Shown: positions 46,640 through 64,000, numbered from the stretch's first letter. The stretch is 64,000 nucleotides of DNA from Medicago truncatula (GCF_003473485.1 NC_053043.1:41764576-41828575); one strand, 5' to 3'. The notes: generated by a model from the sequence alone, not told the origin. Translations and numbers: made by a program.

Positions 46640-48720
46640 TTGATTCTACTCGAAGATTCGATTTATTGTTTTTTATTATAAAATTGATTTTTACATTCAA
46701 ATACATAGTTCAACCTACTTTTATATGCTTTTTTCCTAACACAAATGAATTTATCTTTAGTTGGAATCAATTTAATCAAAAATCAATTATTTTATCGACA
46801 GAACCAAACATAGACTAAGGTTTTCAACTTTCAACTATGGATTACGTAAAGTTGGCACTATGTGTCCTCTATTATTTTCTTTCTTTATCTTTTTAAGGGA
46901 AGTCCCACTTTGAGATGAATATTACATAATCATGTGCGTCCATCCCACGCGTTTTTTCTTTAAATAGTAGCAGCAAAGACTAAAGAGGATTGTTTTGATT
47001 TTTTTATTGCTTGTTTTTTTCTTCTTGTTAGGTCAAAAACATTGAACTGTTGATTTGACCAAAATAGAATGTTCCTCTGAGAAAATAGATAATTGTGGTC
47101 AACATGCCATGGGCATGGTGCATGCAATGCAACAAATTCATCTAGTCTAGGTGAATGCCTACCATTTGATTGATAACTAGAACTAGAAGGAGAATTTTTG
47201 GATATTCATGCATTAAAAAAAGGTGGATACTATACCCATAAGTCAAGTTAATTTAAATGCACTTAAAAAGAATTAAATAAAAAAAATCAGAGGAGATTTT
47301 TTTTTTCTGTTAGGTTTTGATGAGTATTGAGAGGGCATTCTAGAGGTATTGCTGTAGCCTAGAAGTGTGATGTGGTGAAGGTAATGGTGCTAAGAGAAAT
47401 GTAGCTTATTTTTATTTTTGACTTCTTAATTAGTAATGGATAGATAAATATAAATATTGTTTGTGTTGTATCTTCACCTGCTATAAAATAATGGACGTGT
47501 TACATCATTTGTAAATTACTTAGTAGTTTACAGCTTACATATTATATGTCATTTATCTATCCATCACTATTTAAGGGCGTTGTTACTTCTTGCATACAAA
47601 ATTTAAAATATTGAAGAAATATCCATTCCTCACCTCCCAAATTCACTAAACAAAAACTAAATTATACTATTTTTTATAAAAACTAAATATACTATATTTA
47701 TACTTATAAAATTGAAATTCATATATGTAGTTTGAACAATGATTCAAAAAATACTTTGGCGACTTTAAATTTTTGAAAATTTAATGATTGGTTAAGAGAA
47801 ATATAGAAACAAAGTCATCAACATCATCAAAACAGAATCGAAATAATTATACTTCCTTAAATGCCTAGTTTTCTATGTCACTTGAAAGAGAAAGCATAAG
47901 AGCAAAACGAAACTAAGAAATTGAAGTAAGGAACTTTTGCTTTGCATCGCATCATAACAAACTTTAACTTAGACCAATGCACAATTAACAAATTGCAATC
48001 TCATTTTTGAAGGACAAATGCAGTCCACATACACGACCAACCATCTTTTGCTTTTAATTTTGTGTTACATTGAAAAATAATTATAGAAGTTCTTAAAAAA
48101 ATAAACCCATAGTTTGTGTCTCCCCATGGGATGGATGGTATAGGACCATTACTCTAATTATTATTATTATTATTATAGATTAATCAAGCCTTTATTTTTG
48201 CTAAACATGGGATGGGACATTGGTGTGGTCATGTCCATTATTGGACAACCTTAACTGTGTCAGGAGGAGGCTGTGCTAAAGAAACTTCGTAGCAGACAAG
48301 TACGGCTATGATAAACTCCCACAACACAACACAACACTAAAAAAGTTCATTTAGTTCTACTTTTGTTTTGTTTGATTACATTTTAATCTCTACTTTATTT
48401 TGAATATAATTGGGATCTTAGGCTGAAAAAAATGAATCTCAATGAAGAAGCCTAAAAAACTCAAAACTTTATAAAGTTTAATGAGAGAAGTTGGCTAGTC
48501 CATGACAATAATAAAGTTTGATCATTTTTCAAGTCAGACGTATGTTTGAATTGACGGTAAATTTAGATTGAACATATAATGATTGATATTTTTAATTTCT
48601 TCAAGCGAATCTTGAATATAAATAAAAAAATACACATATTTGATGTCTCAAATTTCAAATATAAAAAAACTTATTCTGTCGAAAAAATACAAACAAATCA
48701 ACTATGTGCTTTTTTTTTAT
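46640..48720. other. Intergenic, no gene seen
   Basis: AT-rich, no coding frame with family resemblance. A slightly richer part at 47330-47400 (GAGGTATTGCTGTAGCCTAG) and an (ATT)n run near 48161-48175 are the only features. Confidence 0.5.
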
Positions 48721-48800
48721 TTTATAGCGGCCAGGGTTTGAAATTCGGACCTTGCATATATTATGTATTGTCCCTAAACTAAGCTCACGAGGACGTGTTT
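48721..48800 (-). mobile_element. tRNA-derived SINE, family 1, diverged
   Basis: Minus strand TCGTGAGCTTAGTTTAGGGA, CATAATATATGCAAGG, GAATTTCAAACCCTGGCC with T run at the left as the A tail. Target duplication unclear. Confidence 0.6.
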
Positions 48801-49755
48801 TTTTTTATCGATTCAATGGTGTCGCTTTTCAAGTATTTATCAATTAATATAATTTTTTTAATGCCTCTTTTATTTTCATGGAACAAAGTTTTCGTAAAAC
48901 ATGCTTTCGAGAATACATTTTTTTATTTTTTTATTTCATTAGAACAAGATTAACTGTGCTTAGCCAAATTTTTATACATGGAACATCATTCAACATGCAA
49001 AGTCACCAACTTAAGGTCTGAACTTTAGGTAATCACATTCACAAATAACCTAAGGGCACCAGATATACCCAATATGCTCGTCACCAACCTAAGGGCTGAA
49101 CTTTTCTTGCAAAGTCATGTGTTGCACACCCACACAGCCATATGAAGAATAATTAATTGAAAATGCTAACTTTTCTTTCTCTTTTGTTTTGTTATTAAAA
49201 TAACAACATTAATTCTTCGATCAAGAATAAACTAAAAATTGCTAAAATCATATAGAAAAAATATGTGAACAAACTCACACTAAGATTAATTAGGCACAAC
49301 GCAAAATATCTATAAATATGATGAAATTAAAGTGTTTGGATTGCTCATACCTTTATGTATATATAAGATTAAACATGTCAAAGTCATTGATTTAATCTGC
49401 ACTTGATTGATGTTAATCAGTCTGTTTGAACGAACACTCTAACAAGACAAAAAAAATTAAAAAACATCATACCAAGATGACGAACAAAACAAACATATCG
49501 CATTAAATAGACAACAAAATTACGAGGAAAAAAAATGTGAAAATCACTTGTTTAAATAAAAGAAGAGAAAAACAACTATTTAGAGCTCCTACTCCCTTTA
49601 TTAATCGTTAAACAATTAAGTTACGAACTTTTGGTCTATAGTATTGCCAAGTCAAAGTAACCAATGTGTTAAAAAAAAGAGTCAAAGGTAACTAATGCAT
49701 TTAGCTTTAAATAAATATGAAAAATCATCTGCTACTTATATATGCTCTAGAACAC

Positions 49756-49840
49756 GTCCCCGTGAGCTTAACTCAGTTGGTAAGAACAATGCATAATATA
49801 TGCAAGGTTTGGGGTTCGAACTCAGATACAAAAAAAAAAA
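49756..49840 (+). mobile_element. tRNA-derived SINE, family 1, intact with 12-bp duplication
   Basis: CCGTGAGCTTAACTCAGTTG (box A), GCATAATATATGCAAGG, GGGGTTCGAACTC (box B) and an A tail. GCTCTAGAACAC is perfect at 49744-49755 and 49841-49852. Body length only about 85 bp, close to a bare tRNA head. Confidence 0.92.
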
Positions 49841-49923
49841 GCTCTAGAACACATTTTCCACTTCAACATGCAAAGAGAATGAAATATGAAGTCGTCTAAT
49901 ATTTTCGTTCTAAGTCTATCTAA

Positions 49924-50209
49924 GAGGAATGTTAAGAATATTCTTATTTCAATATTCACTTTTTTATTGGTGAAACTAAAATGAATCCCAATACTTTATG
50001 TGGGATATGGATCCTCTCCTTTCATTCACTTTCTCGTTCTCCCACCTTCTAGAGTTTGTATCTATCTCTTTAAATTTTAGAGTGAATATCAAGAGAGAGA
50101 AAAGATAAAGAAATAAATTGAGGATCAAGAGAGATACATACACGTGTTTTGAAAGGAGGGAGGAGAATAAGATCTTTTTTTGTTAAAATGAGTGTTGCTA
50201 ACCTTCCTC
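49924..50209. mobile_element. MITE with perfect 10-bp flanking duplication
   Basis: Ends GAGGAATGTTAAGAATA and GTGTTGCTAACCTTCCTC are imperfect inverted repeats of the family at 37280. GTCTATCTAA is at 49914-49923 and 50210-50219. Confidence 0.85.
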
Positions 50210-50306
50210 GTCTATCTAATTAACTGAAAAATTATTTTTCACCTATCATTGTCAAATGTATTAAGAGATGTTGTGACACAGAATATAAAATGAATGAGAA
50301 AATTTC

Positions 50307-50310
<4 letters not shown>

Positions 50311-50342
<32 letters not shown>
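50311..50342. repeat. A32 homopolymer
   Basis: Uninterrupted run of 32 A. No retroposon body was recognised to its left, so it may be a polymerase-slippage tract. Confidence 0.9.
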
Positions 50343-50343
<1 letters not shown>

Positions 50344-51209
50344 AAAGAAAGAAAGAGAAAATCAATTGGAACTGGGTTTAGCAGCCACAATGGGCAAATT
50401 AGTGTTCGAATATCACCTGAAAAAGATACTTACATTTAACTTCGATTTGGATTACCTCAAGTAAATTGAACCTATGAAAATCAAAAACAAAAAAAGAAGT
50501 TAAAAGTTAGTTAATTATGTTAGAAAAGTTTGTTGCTTCATGCACAAGTTAGTTAATGGTTTTTTTTTTTAAAGGAAGTTAGTTAGTTGTTGGCTTCTAT
50601 ATTTAGTTTCTCTTTTATGTTTGTAATTACAACTTGATTTGGTTGTCAAATGTAAATTAATAAAGATTATAAAGTGTATAAAACTTATGTGATCATATCA
50701 AGTAAGTGTGTGCAGTATTCATAACTTTTCTAAACTTTTTCTCATTTCTTCCTATTCACTTCACTACATCATACTCTAGAGTTATGATATTCCCTCATAT
50801 CCTATTTATAAGAAATATTTGATCTTTTTTGATTCATTGCATAAATGATATATTTGGTCTATATTCTAAACAAGATACATCAATTATTCAATGAATTTAA
50901 AAAGCCAAATTTTTTTTATAAATAGAACTGAAGGGAGTAGGCTACAAGCGCACAATTTTATTACATAATAAAAAACTTATTTGAGGTAGGAGTGTGAGAT
51001 TGAGTTCGATTGAGTTATAATACAATAGTCATCGGTGATAAATAGAGAATGTCTCATTTCTCACATTGTCCAAAGTTTGAGTAATTGATTAACTCTTATT
51101 TAGTGATTTAAATTAATTAATGATGATGATTATGGGTACATGCGTACTAAAATATGAAAATAGAAACATTATTAAGGTGTTGTGTGCATTACATTAAACT
51201 ACTTATACA

Positions 51210-51301
51210 GTTCTCGTGAGCTTGGCTCAGCTGGTATGCTGATATGTACAATGCATAATATATGTAAAGTCCAGGGTTCAAATCCTAACCACCACAAAAA
51301 A
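51210..51301 (+). mobile_element. tRNA-derived SINE, family 1, intact with 14-bp duplication
   Basis: TTCTCGTGAGCTTGGCTCAG, GCATAATATATGTAAAGTCC, AGGGTTCAAATCC and an A tail. AAACTACTTATACA is perfect at 51196-51209 and 51302-51315. Confidence 0.92.
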
Positions 51302-51889
51302 AAACTACTTATACAAATATATAAATCAATCCGTCTAAAATGAGTGAACTATGTTATAAAATTGATTATGTAATTGATAACAATATGTTTTATGGTATTT
51401 TTGTAAGAACAAATTAATTAATATAGTTATATTTTTATGGGTTTGTCTAACATGTGCAATATTGCACATGTTAAAGATATCAAAAGAATCAACTTTTTTT
51501 TTTTAAACCAAAATTATTTATTAAAAATTTATATATTTACTATAAAATACACAAGTTCCAATATAAATTTGCTACTTTAAACTTCTCAACATGTGCAAAT
51601 TTGTACATGTTAGAAAAACCCTATTTTTATTTAGGTTTTATTTTCATTTCGCTACGCTTTACTTTATTTTTGAATAAATAGGTATAAGGAGAGGTGTACT
51701 AAGCAATGGTGCAAGTTGGGATAGAATCTTCCATAAAACAAAGACTTGTTGACCAAGCCATGATCAAGGACAATCAAACAGCAGTCAAAACCATTTTCAA
51801 TAATCAAATAGTGACAAATAATTCAGCATCCTTTCGTAAGACACATCATCAAAGCTCAAAACTATGACCTAATAATGGAGTAGTCAAGC

Positions 51890-52300
51890 GATCAACCTCC
51901 TTAAATGTAGAGGTTGTTACGGTTGCCCATAATGGAGGGAGGGGATATACTGTAACACCTCTATTATTCCATGTTTAGTGGTTTTCCTTTTGGCACTTGA
52001 ATCATCTTTTGTAATTTCTATTCAATATGAGACTACTGCTGAGTGTATTAAAAGTGTTTTGTAATACTTAGTATATAAACAAGTATAGGATTTCCTTAGT
52101 TTGACACCACATTACCATGCAAAAAACTCTTATATTGTTTTTGTATTGTCAATAAGTTTCTTTGTTTTATTTCCTGCCTTCTTTTATTTTTCTTAGCTAA
52201 CTCATCCTTATGACGAGTAAGTAGTTTTCTCTAGTCTTGAGGTTACTAAAAGTAGTCTTAATACAAACTTTCCATAACCCTCATTTCTTTATTTTGTTTA
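51890..52300 (+). mobile_element. Possible LTR-retrotransposon 3' end
   Basis: A purine run GGAGGGAGGGGATA at 51931-51944, like a polypurine tract, precedes TGTAACACC and a T-rich LTR-like stretch with GTATATAAACAAG at 52070. No integrase or RT coding is recognisable upstream. Weak. Confidence 0.35.
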
Positions 52301-52699
52301 GGAAATGAATTCATCTAATCTAATTTGATCTTATTGATTTTCAAATCTAACCTAATATGATCTTATTGATTTTCAAATCATGGTGTGGTTGTTAGAGCTA
52401 GATGGACCAAGTTAGATTGGTTCAGGCACAATAAGATCTAACAATCACTTATTGATGTTATCAACGAAGGACCAAAAATTGAGGTTGATAATAAGAAGAT
52501 TGAAAGATCACAAACACCATATAATTCACTAAAATCTTAGGCGATCTTCCAATAAGTGAAAGTGAAAGGGAGGTTGCCAGAAATATAAGACTAGACACAA
52601 TGTTTGAAGATTGAGAATAACCTTATAATTTTAGAATTGTTAGTAATTTTGCATTTAAAAGCATAATTGGAATGAATTCCACGTGTCACACATAATTCT

Positions 52700-53170
52700 A
52701 TTCAGAATATCCTAGTTAATCATTCTCTATACTACGAACCACAATCAATATTGAGGCAGCCTAGAAAACTGGCCATTACAAAAGTCTTCGTCTCAAGCCA
52801 CGAGCCAACAACTTGGGGGTTATTATTCTTGATCGGACAAAGGCCCAGTCCTCTGGCCCTGGAGTCCGCTATCTAAGCCCAAGGTCTGGTAAGGTGTCCA
52901 CATAAAGTTACATACCATATGAAACAACAAAGGACTGCATCGTACCAAGGATCACACTCAGAGCACCTTTGACCCTTCACTTGATCCAATGTTCACCTGA
53001 CCATCTCGTCGCAAAGGTCAAACTGTCACTTTCACATTTGAGGGTCTATAAACAGGGTATGCCTCTCCTAAATCAAAGTACACATTTTCATTCCGAGAAA
53101 TCACCTCAAAGCTCATTGAAACCTCATTGACTTGAGCATTGAAATGTCTTCGCAGGTACAACCAATTATA
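52700..53170 (+). mobile_element. Ty3/gypsy LTR fragment
   Basis: Internal TATA (GGGTCTATAAACAGGG at 53042) is followed by ACATTTTCATTCCGAGAAAT, GACTTGAGCATTGAAATGTC and CGCAGGTACAACC, the end typical of plant chromovirus-like LTRs. GC is higher than in the flanks. Boundaries are not fixed. Confidence 0.6.
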
Positions 53171-53654
53171 AATTAGGATTGAAATATGATGTCATATATA
53201 GTCAAATTTTCTAAAATATCATGTTAAATATCAAAAGGAAGTTCATTTTCATTTGTCTATTATTTCATCAGGCTATTTAAACATAAATATGATTATTTAT
53301 TTAAATATGTTAGTATGAAATAAACTTTTAAATGTGGTAAGAAACCATCTCTTATTTTCAAAAGGTAACTTAGCCTATTCTCACCACTAGATGTACCATA
53401 CATTTGTGTTTATTGCTTTATTTCCAAACAGACTTTGGGTTTGTTTGGATTAACTTGTTTTTCCATTTAAACAAATAAATAAGCTTTTATGTATTATTCA
53501 TGAGTTTGTCAAGACAATTTACGTAAACAACTTATAAAAATAAAATTTTCATTAATGAAATCTTATGAATTAACGTAAAATCTTATTTATTTGTATAAAC
53601 TTGTTCTATAAACTCAAAAATAAGTCAATTCAAACGGATTTGTCTAAAACACAG

Positions 53655-53699
53655 AAGTAAAATAATCTTTTTTTTTAAAGAACAAGTAAAATAGTCTTT
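53655..53699. repeat. Micro-insertion: T6+AAAGAAC between 16-bp repeats
   Basis: AAGTAAAATAATCTTT (53655-53670) recurs with one mismatch at 53684-53699 around TTTTTTAAAGAAC. About 520 bp upstream of the SRPK start codon. Confidence 0.7.
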
Positions 53700-54053
53700 T
53701 ACGACACACGAATGTCTTTTTCATCATTGAATTAAAAAAAAAATTGTATTTCATTTAATTTAATCATGAGATTCATTGATCTAGTTTAATCAGGGTCTTG
53801 AACTCAAATTCAACATTGAGTATGCAATATCATTAAAACTCTCGGAGCTCAAAAAATTAGTATTCGCAATCGTGCATGAAGCATATTCAGGGTTATACGA
53901 GAAAACTAATTTGTGGGAGAGGTAAAATTTGTCTAACTTTTACGCAATAAAATTGATCCAAACAAAGCACTTCTCGTTTACTTTTATTTGTTTGTTTTCC
54001 CGGCAACAACAAAAACAACAAGTACCAAACCAAACACAACTCAAAAACCCTAA

Positions 54054-60030
<5,977 letters not shown>

Positions 60031-60427
60031 CCGCGAATTGGCTTGTGTATGCAACCTGTTACTTTTATATGGTAAGTTTTGGTGGTCCTTGGAGCATGAT
60101 GTTCAATGTAACTGTTATATTATAAGCATTATGTGCAAATGGGTCATACTTAAGAGGTTATGGTTTGAGAAACCCTTCATAAGGGCAAGAGAAGCTGGAT
60201 GGAAGCCTATTACAATGGAATTATACCACTTCTTTCACCTCTTGTAAAAGTGTGTAGAAGGTAGCTTCCTTCACACACTCAATAGAGTGCACTAGGTCAT
60301 GAATCATAATCACGAGGATATTTTATTGTTTTTTTTTAGAGTTTGTTTAATATTTATCCCTAGATTAGATGCTCATCATCCATAATGTTATATTTTAGGA
60401 GTTTGAACTTTGACTGTACATTTGAAT

Positions 60428-60430
<3 letters not shown>

Positions 60431-60458
<28 letters not shown>
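60431..60458. repeat. T28 homopolymer
   Basis: Uninterrupted T run about 400 bp after the SRPK stop codon. Confidence 0.9.
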
Positions 60459-60600
60459 GTATCTATATCAGATTTTGTTGCAGTAGACATTACCGTTACA
60501 TCTTTTGTTTCTTAATTTTTGGTATATTTTTAGTAATTCACTTGTGTGTTTCTTAACCTAAAACTTAGCTCAAGATTCATTATATACATTTGAATTCCTA

Positions 60601-60641
60601 GGTTTGGTTCTAAGCTCCTTAAAAAAGGGTTTGTTTCTAAG
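60601..60641. repeat. Micro-insertion: CTCCTT+A6 between 14-bp repeats
   Basis: GGTTTGGTTCTAAG (60601-60614) recurs with one mismatch at 60628-60641. The filler CTCCTTAAAAAAG resembles that at 16830-16845. Confidence 0.7.
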
Positions 60642-60684
60642 AAAAAAACCGGGACACAGGCAGTATGTTATAATTGATAATATT

Positions 60685-60830
60685 TAGGCTTAATTACTAT
60701 TTTCGTTCCTTAACTAATTTTTTGGTATCGCTTTGGTTCCATATCTAAAATTTGATCCATTTTGGTATTTTAACTTTATCTTTGTTACATATTTTGGTCA
60801 TTTCCGTTAGTTTAGTAAAAAATACATTAG
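60685..60830. repeat. Half of a MITE-like element
   Basis: GGCTTAATTACTATTTTCGT, TTTTTGGTATCGCTTTGGTT and TATTTTGGTCATTTCCGTTA are typical of the left arm of the GGTTTAAT-type elements. No right arm follows. Confidence 0.4.
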
Positions 60831-60916
60831 GGTTTGTACAAGTCTCATCTTGAGATTGACTAAAATTTGTATTCAACAATTTCTGAAAAATAGGAAGAAC
60901 AATATCAACAACAACA

Positions 60917-61132
60917 ATGTCCTTGCTTTGTGGTTCACCATCAGGGATTGTCCCTTCATCTTCTTCATTCTCTCATCACAAGAATTCAACTACGAAATCT
61001 TCCTTTATTACTTCTCAATTCCCAATTCTATTTCAAACAACATACATTCTCAATCTCCACAAACCAAATCAAACAAAATCTTCCAACCTATTTAGAAGGA
61101 AAAATCAATTAAATGGCAGAACCAAATTATAA
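60917..61132 (+). CDS. Transit-peptide-like fragment, hypothetical
   Basis: The frame begins MSLLCGSPSGIVPSSSSFSH and is rich in Ser, Thr, Asn and Lys with almost no acidic residues, as in a plastid transit peptide. It runs for 71 codons with no recognisable mature protein after it and no clear splice donor. It could be a captured first exon, or chance. Confidence 0.2.
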   Translation: MSLLCGSPSGIVPSSSSFSHHKNSTTKSSFITSQFPILFQTTYILNLHKPNQTKSSNLFRRKNQLNGRTKL

Positions 61133-61886
61133 TTTAAAGCAGGAAGGGGATTGTAATGTTATATCCATTATTACACGTACCTATTTTCCAAAAAATTTCA
61201 TCTTCAGATTCACTAACAATTGGAAAATCAACCAAAATCTTCATACCTATTTCCCAAATCCAAATCCTGCTTCTTTGAATCATCCTTCGATGAATCTCCA
61301 ACTGAAATCCTCTTGTGTTTGCAACCTCAATCTCTTCTCTCAAAACTCAAATCGTTGAATCGCTCATTCTGCAGAATGTACTTGATGTTTAAGGTGGTGC
61401 TGTTGTTTAATTTACTGATGATTTTGGTGGTCTTATGTTAAGGTTCATGTGAGAGATCCAATTTTTAAAGGATGTTGTTGTCGTTCTTACTTTTAGAGCA
61501 ATTGTTGTGAGATTAATTGGGTTTTTTGCATAATTTTAATAACATTGTATTGAGTTTTGCATAAAGGAAATCTAAATGAAAAATATCCACACAAATTGTT
61601 TCACAATAATAAGATATTACAATGATGAGATTGTGCTTATTTCATCTTGCCATTGATGTTCGCGTTCTAAAATATGCTGCTTATAGACATGTATGTATGG
61701 AGCAGAGTATTAGACGCAGTGTTGAAAAGAGATATAGAAATAAGAAAAGGAAAAGATGAATCGTTAATAACCTTATTGGTAAATATTACCATTAATTTAA
61801 TTAGGATATTAAAATTAGAGCATTATTTTTCCCACCATATTTCTTTACTCGCGCGCCCTATTTTTTTTCAAAATTACCCTTGAAGT

Positions 61887-62998
61887 ATTCCGGATTATAT
61901 AATCCGGAATGGTGTTTTTCCAGAATTTTTTTATTTTAAGTTTTCTATTGATGTGGAATTGGTTGCTAACCCTTCAATCATCTTCATGGATGAACCAACA
62001 TGAGACCTTGATGCTAGAGCCACTGCTATTGTGATGCGAACCGTGAGAAACAACACATGGAGAACTGGTGTGTGCACAATTCACCAACCAAGCATTGATA
62101 TTTTTTAAGCTTTTGATGAGGCAGGTTAATTTGGAATTTGAAATCTTTACAATTCATGACTCATGATTCTAATGCTTTGAAGTGAGTATTGAAACTTTAC
62201 TTTTCTCATTCATCACAAGAGTTCTGGATATGTCAGCTTCATACTTTGAGCATTGTTATGTAGAGAAATAAATACTCCAACACTAGGTTCCAAGGATTTA
62301 TTCTTCCCAACAAAATATTCTCAACCACATTTTATGCAATTCAAAGCTTGTTTATGGAAAAAAAAAAAATAATGGTCATACTAGAGAAATCCTCCATATA
62401 ATCACATTTCAGATTTTAAAATCCAAATTGTTTTAACGCATTCCAGATTATGTAATCCGGAAGCATCATTTTTCATCCTATTTGTTGACTTTCAACGGGG
62501 TGATTTACATATTTCGGATTATATAATCCGAAATGTGTAAAAACATCTGGATTATGTAATCCAAAGCCATCCATTGAAAATTGAAATCAACAAATTCCTT
62601 CATATGGATAACCAAGAAAATAGGAATGAGACTTCCACTTTGATTAATACCAATAATCAATCTTCTTGTGGAGCAAAAGCTAGGTTGGAAGCTAGTGCAT
62701 GCACCTCAAGTTATGGTCCAGCTAACAAACAACAAAAACCTAAGAGTGTTGAATCTACTCAAGCACCAACTAGTAATCCATCAGATTCTTTAGTACCACC
62801 AGTAAGTTCCTATGGTACAGCAACACTAAAAAGTAGTAACAGTTTGAAAGATCTTACAAAGCCTTTGTTAGAGAATGACAAACAGGGGTATTTGATTTGA
62901 GGAAGAAGATGAGGGAGAAATTGGAAGATAAAGACGTCATATTGAAGAAAACAGCAGACCCTTGTCATATCGATTTTGTCCGGATTCTAAAATCTGAA
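61887..62998. repeat. Cluster of palindromes based on CCGGATTATATAATCCGG
   Basis: Perfect 24-nt palindromes at 61887-61910 (core CCGGATTATATAATCCGG) and 62511-62534 (core TCGGATTATATAATCCGA). Related imperfect copies at 62405-62425, 62441-62462, 62547-62566 and 62979-62998. Spacing is irregular and the surrounding sequence is not obviously repeated. Confidence 0.8.
62574..62900 (+). CDS. Hypothetical Ser/Asn/Thr-rich 108-codon frame
   Basis: Protein-like composition (MDNQENRNETSTLINTNNQS, then SVESTQAPTSNPSDSLVPPV), hydrophilic and probably disordered. It lies within the palindrome cluster and ends with KDLTKPLLENDKQGYLI. No family recognised; it may be the N-terminal part of a transposon-encoded protein. 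Confidence 0.3.
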   Translation: MKIEINKFLHMDNQENRNETSTLINTNNQSSCGAKARLEASACTSSYGPANKQQKPKSVESTQAPTSNPSDSLVPPVSSYGTATLKSSNSLKDLTKPLLENDKQGYLI

Positions 62999-63105
62999 AA
63001 GCACTAACATGGGTATTTTTGAAACTTTTGCAGGGCGCGTGAGAAGACAGTAGGGTGGGAAAAGTAACACTTTTAAAATTATAATGTGACTCATGATGTG
63101 AATAG

Positions 63106-63144
63106 ATGTGGGCTTTTTTTGTCAAAAAAAAAATGTGGGCTTTT
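63106..63144. repeat. Micro-insertion: TTTGTC+A9 between perfect 12-bp repeats
   Basis: ATGTGGGCTTTT is identical at 63106-63117 and 63133-63144. The 15-bp filler is TTTGTC followed by nine A. Confidence 0.75.
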
Positions 63145-63373
63145 AGATTAAATAAAATTAACGGTAATGATTATGTGTTAAATTAACTTTGACATTTTTG
63201 TGTCATTTAATCATATCCCTTTATCATTATCTACATCTTTATCATCAATTTTTTCTTATTTTTTAATGTAGATAATATTGTAAATGTGTTTTGGGCCGAC
63301 CTCGCATTTTAAAGCTACAAAAGAAAATACTATCTATGTATTCAAGTTTTGATCAACACTATCTATTTCAAAA

Positions 63374-63653
63374 GGGTTAATAGTGTTTTTCACCCTGTAA
63401 TATATGTCATTTCCGGTTTTCGTCCTATAAAATTTTTGGTTTGATTTGCATCCTCGTAAAAAAAATATTCCGGAAAACACCCCTAATAGGCCATTTTTAG
63501 AATTTTTTTCAAGAAATTTTGGTTTTTGAATGGCCTATTAAAGGTGTTTTTCGATTATTATTTTTTTACGAGGATGCAAATCAAACCGAAAATTTGATAG
63601 GGGTAAAAATCGAAAATGACATATATTACATGGGTAAAAAGCACTATTAACCC
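63374..63653. mobile_element. MITE, Mutator-like, 280 bp
   Basis: Ends GGGTTAATAGTG and CACTATTAACCC are inverted repeats, with arms GATTTGCATCCTCGTAAAAA / ACGAGGATGCAAATC and AATAGGCCATTTTTA / GAATGGCCTATT. Flanks ATTTCAAAA (63365-63373) and ATTTAAAAA (63654-63662) match in 8 of 9. Confidence 0.85.
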
Positions 63654-64000
63654 ATTTAAAAAAAAAACAAAAACACCATTACGATTTTGATCATAATAGA
63701 AATGAATATTTCCTTAACAAATTTTTTGAAAAGAAGTATCTGGATGAAAAAACTGGATATGCAAAACGTATTTCTTCTACAAAAATAGATTGGAAGACCG
63801 ACAATGTAAGACTATCTATGTATTTATTTTTTTGTTATTCTATTTGTATTGTCTCTCTATTTGTATTTTGTTTAATTTCTGAAATGCCCTTAAAACATGT
63901 AGAACCTTTGCAACGGAGATGGGCGACTCTGGTTGTCACAAATTTGTGTTCAAATATTTTTAAGTGTTCGTTATTTTTGTACATTGATTGTTTAATTATG

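Noticed and set aside
50311..50342. A32 tract as the tail of a retroposon
   Set aside because: No element body and no convincing flanking duplication were found.

Overview
This window is AT-rich plant nuclear DNA. It most likely comes from a papilionoid legume of the Medicago/Trifolium type. That assignment is inferred from gene content, GT-AG introns, the tRNA-derived SINEs and the style of the repeats; no search was run. There is no sign of bacterial operons, organellar genes or CRISPR.

Six genes could be rebuilt exon by exon with the frame kept at every junction, plus two PLATZ paralogs. From left to right: two tandem PLATZ zinc-finger genes (-) at 0.1-0.85 and 5.6-6.35 kb, lying inside a duplicated segment of about 1.3 kb; between them a broken plant-mobile-domain transposon protein, an LNK2-like exon fragment and unrecognised decayed coding sequence; a serine carboxypeptidase-like gene of family S10 (SCPL51 type, 11.1-14.6 kb); a lysosomal Pro-X carboxypeptidase-like gene of family S28 (18.3-23.5 kb); a decayed U2 snRNA copy at 24.2 kb; PIG-P of the GPI-anchor pathway (24.9-26.1 kb); a PLATZ pseudogene with an inverted copy of its last exon (28.5-29.4 kb); an ATP10-type mitochondrial ATP synthase assembly factor (34.9-38.0 kb); an A1 aspartic protease (-, 42.0-46.0 kb); and an SRPK-type kinase (54.2-60.0 kb). 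Three of the genes encode secreted or vacuolar peptidases of unrelated families. Otherwise the neighbours look functionally independent, as is usual in plants.

The rest is a dense layer of small repeats: MITEs (several with 9-bp target duplications, as in Mutator-like elements), two tRNA-derived SINE families with clear target-site duplications, a truncated LINE, an isolated CACTA terminus, Ty3/gypsy LTR and RT remnants, two dispersed copies of a 90-bp-period minisatellite, and a (TC)75 tract. The 46-54 kb and 29-35 kb stretches hold mainly such debris.

The most unusual observations are: (1) about sixteen very small insertions (11-22 bp of A/T homopolymer plus a few other bases) each flanked by a 9-20 bp direct duplication, some with an empty site in the paralogous segment; (2) a near-perfect hairpin of about 130-bp arms made from a PLATZ exon, which could produce small RNAs against the nearby PLATZ genes; (3) a full-length U2 snRNA copy decayed mostly by C-to-T/G-to-A changes; (4) a cluster of palindromes built on CCGGATTATATAATCCGG at 61.9-63.0 kb.
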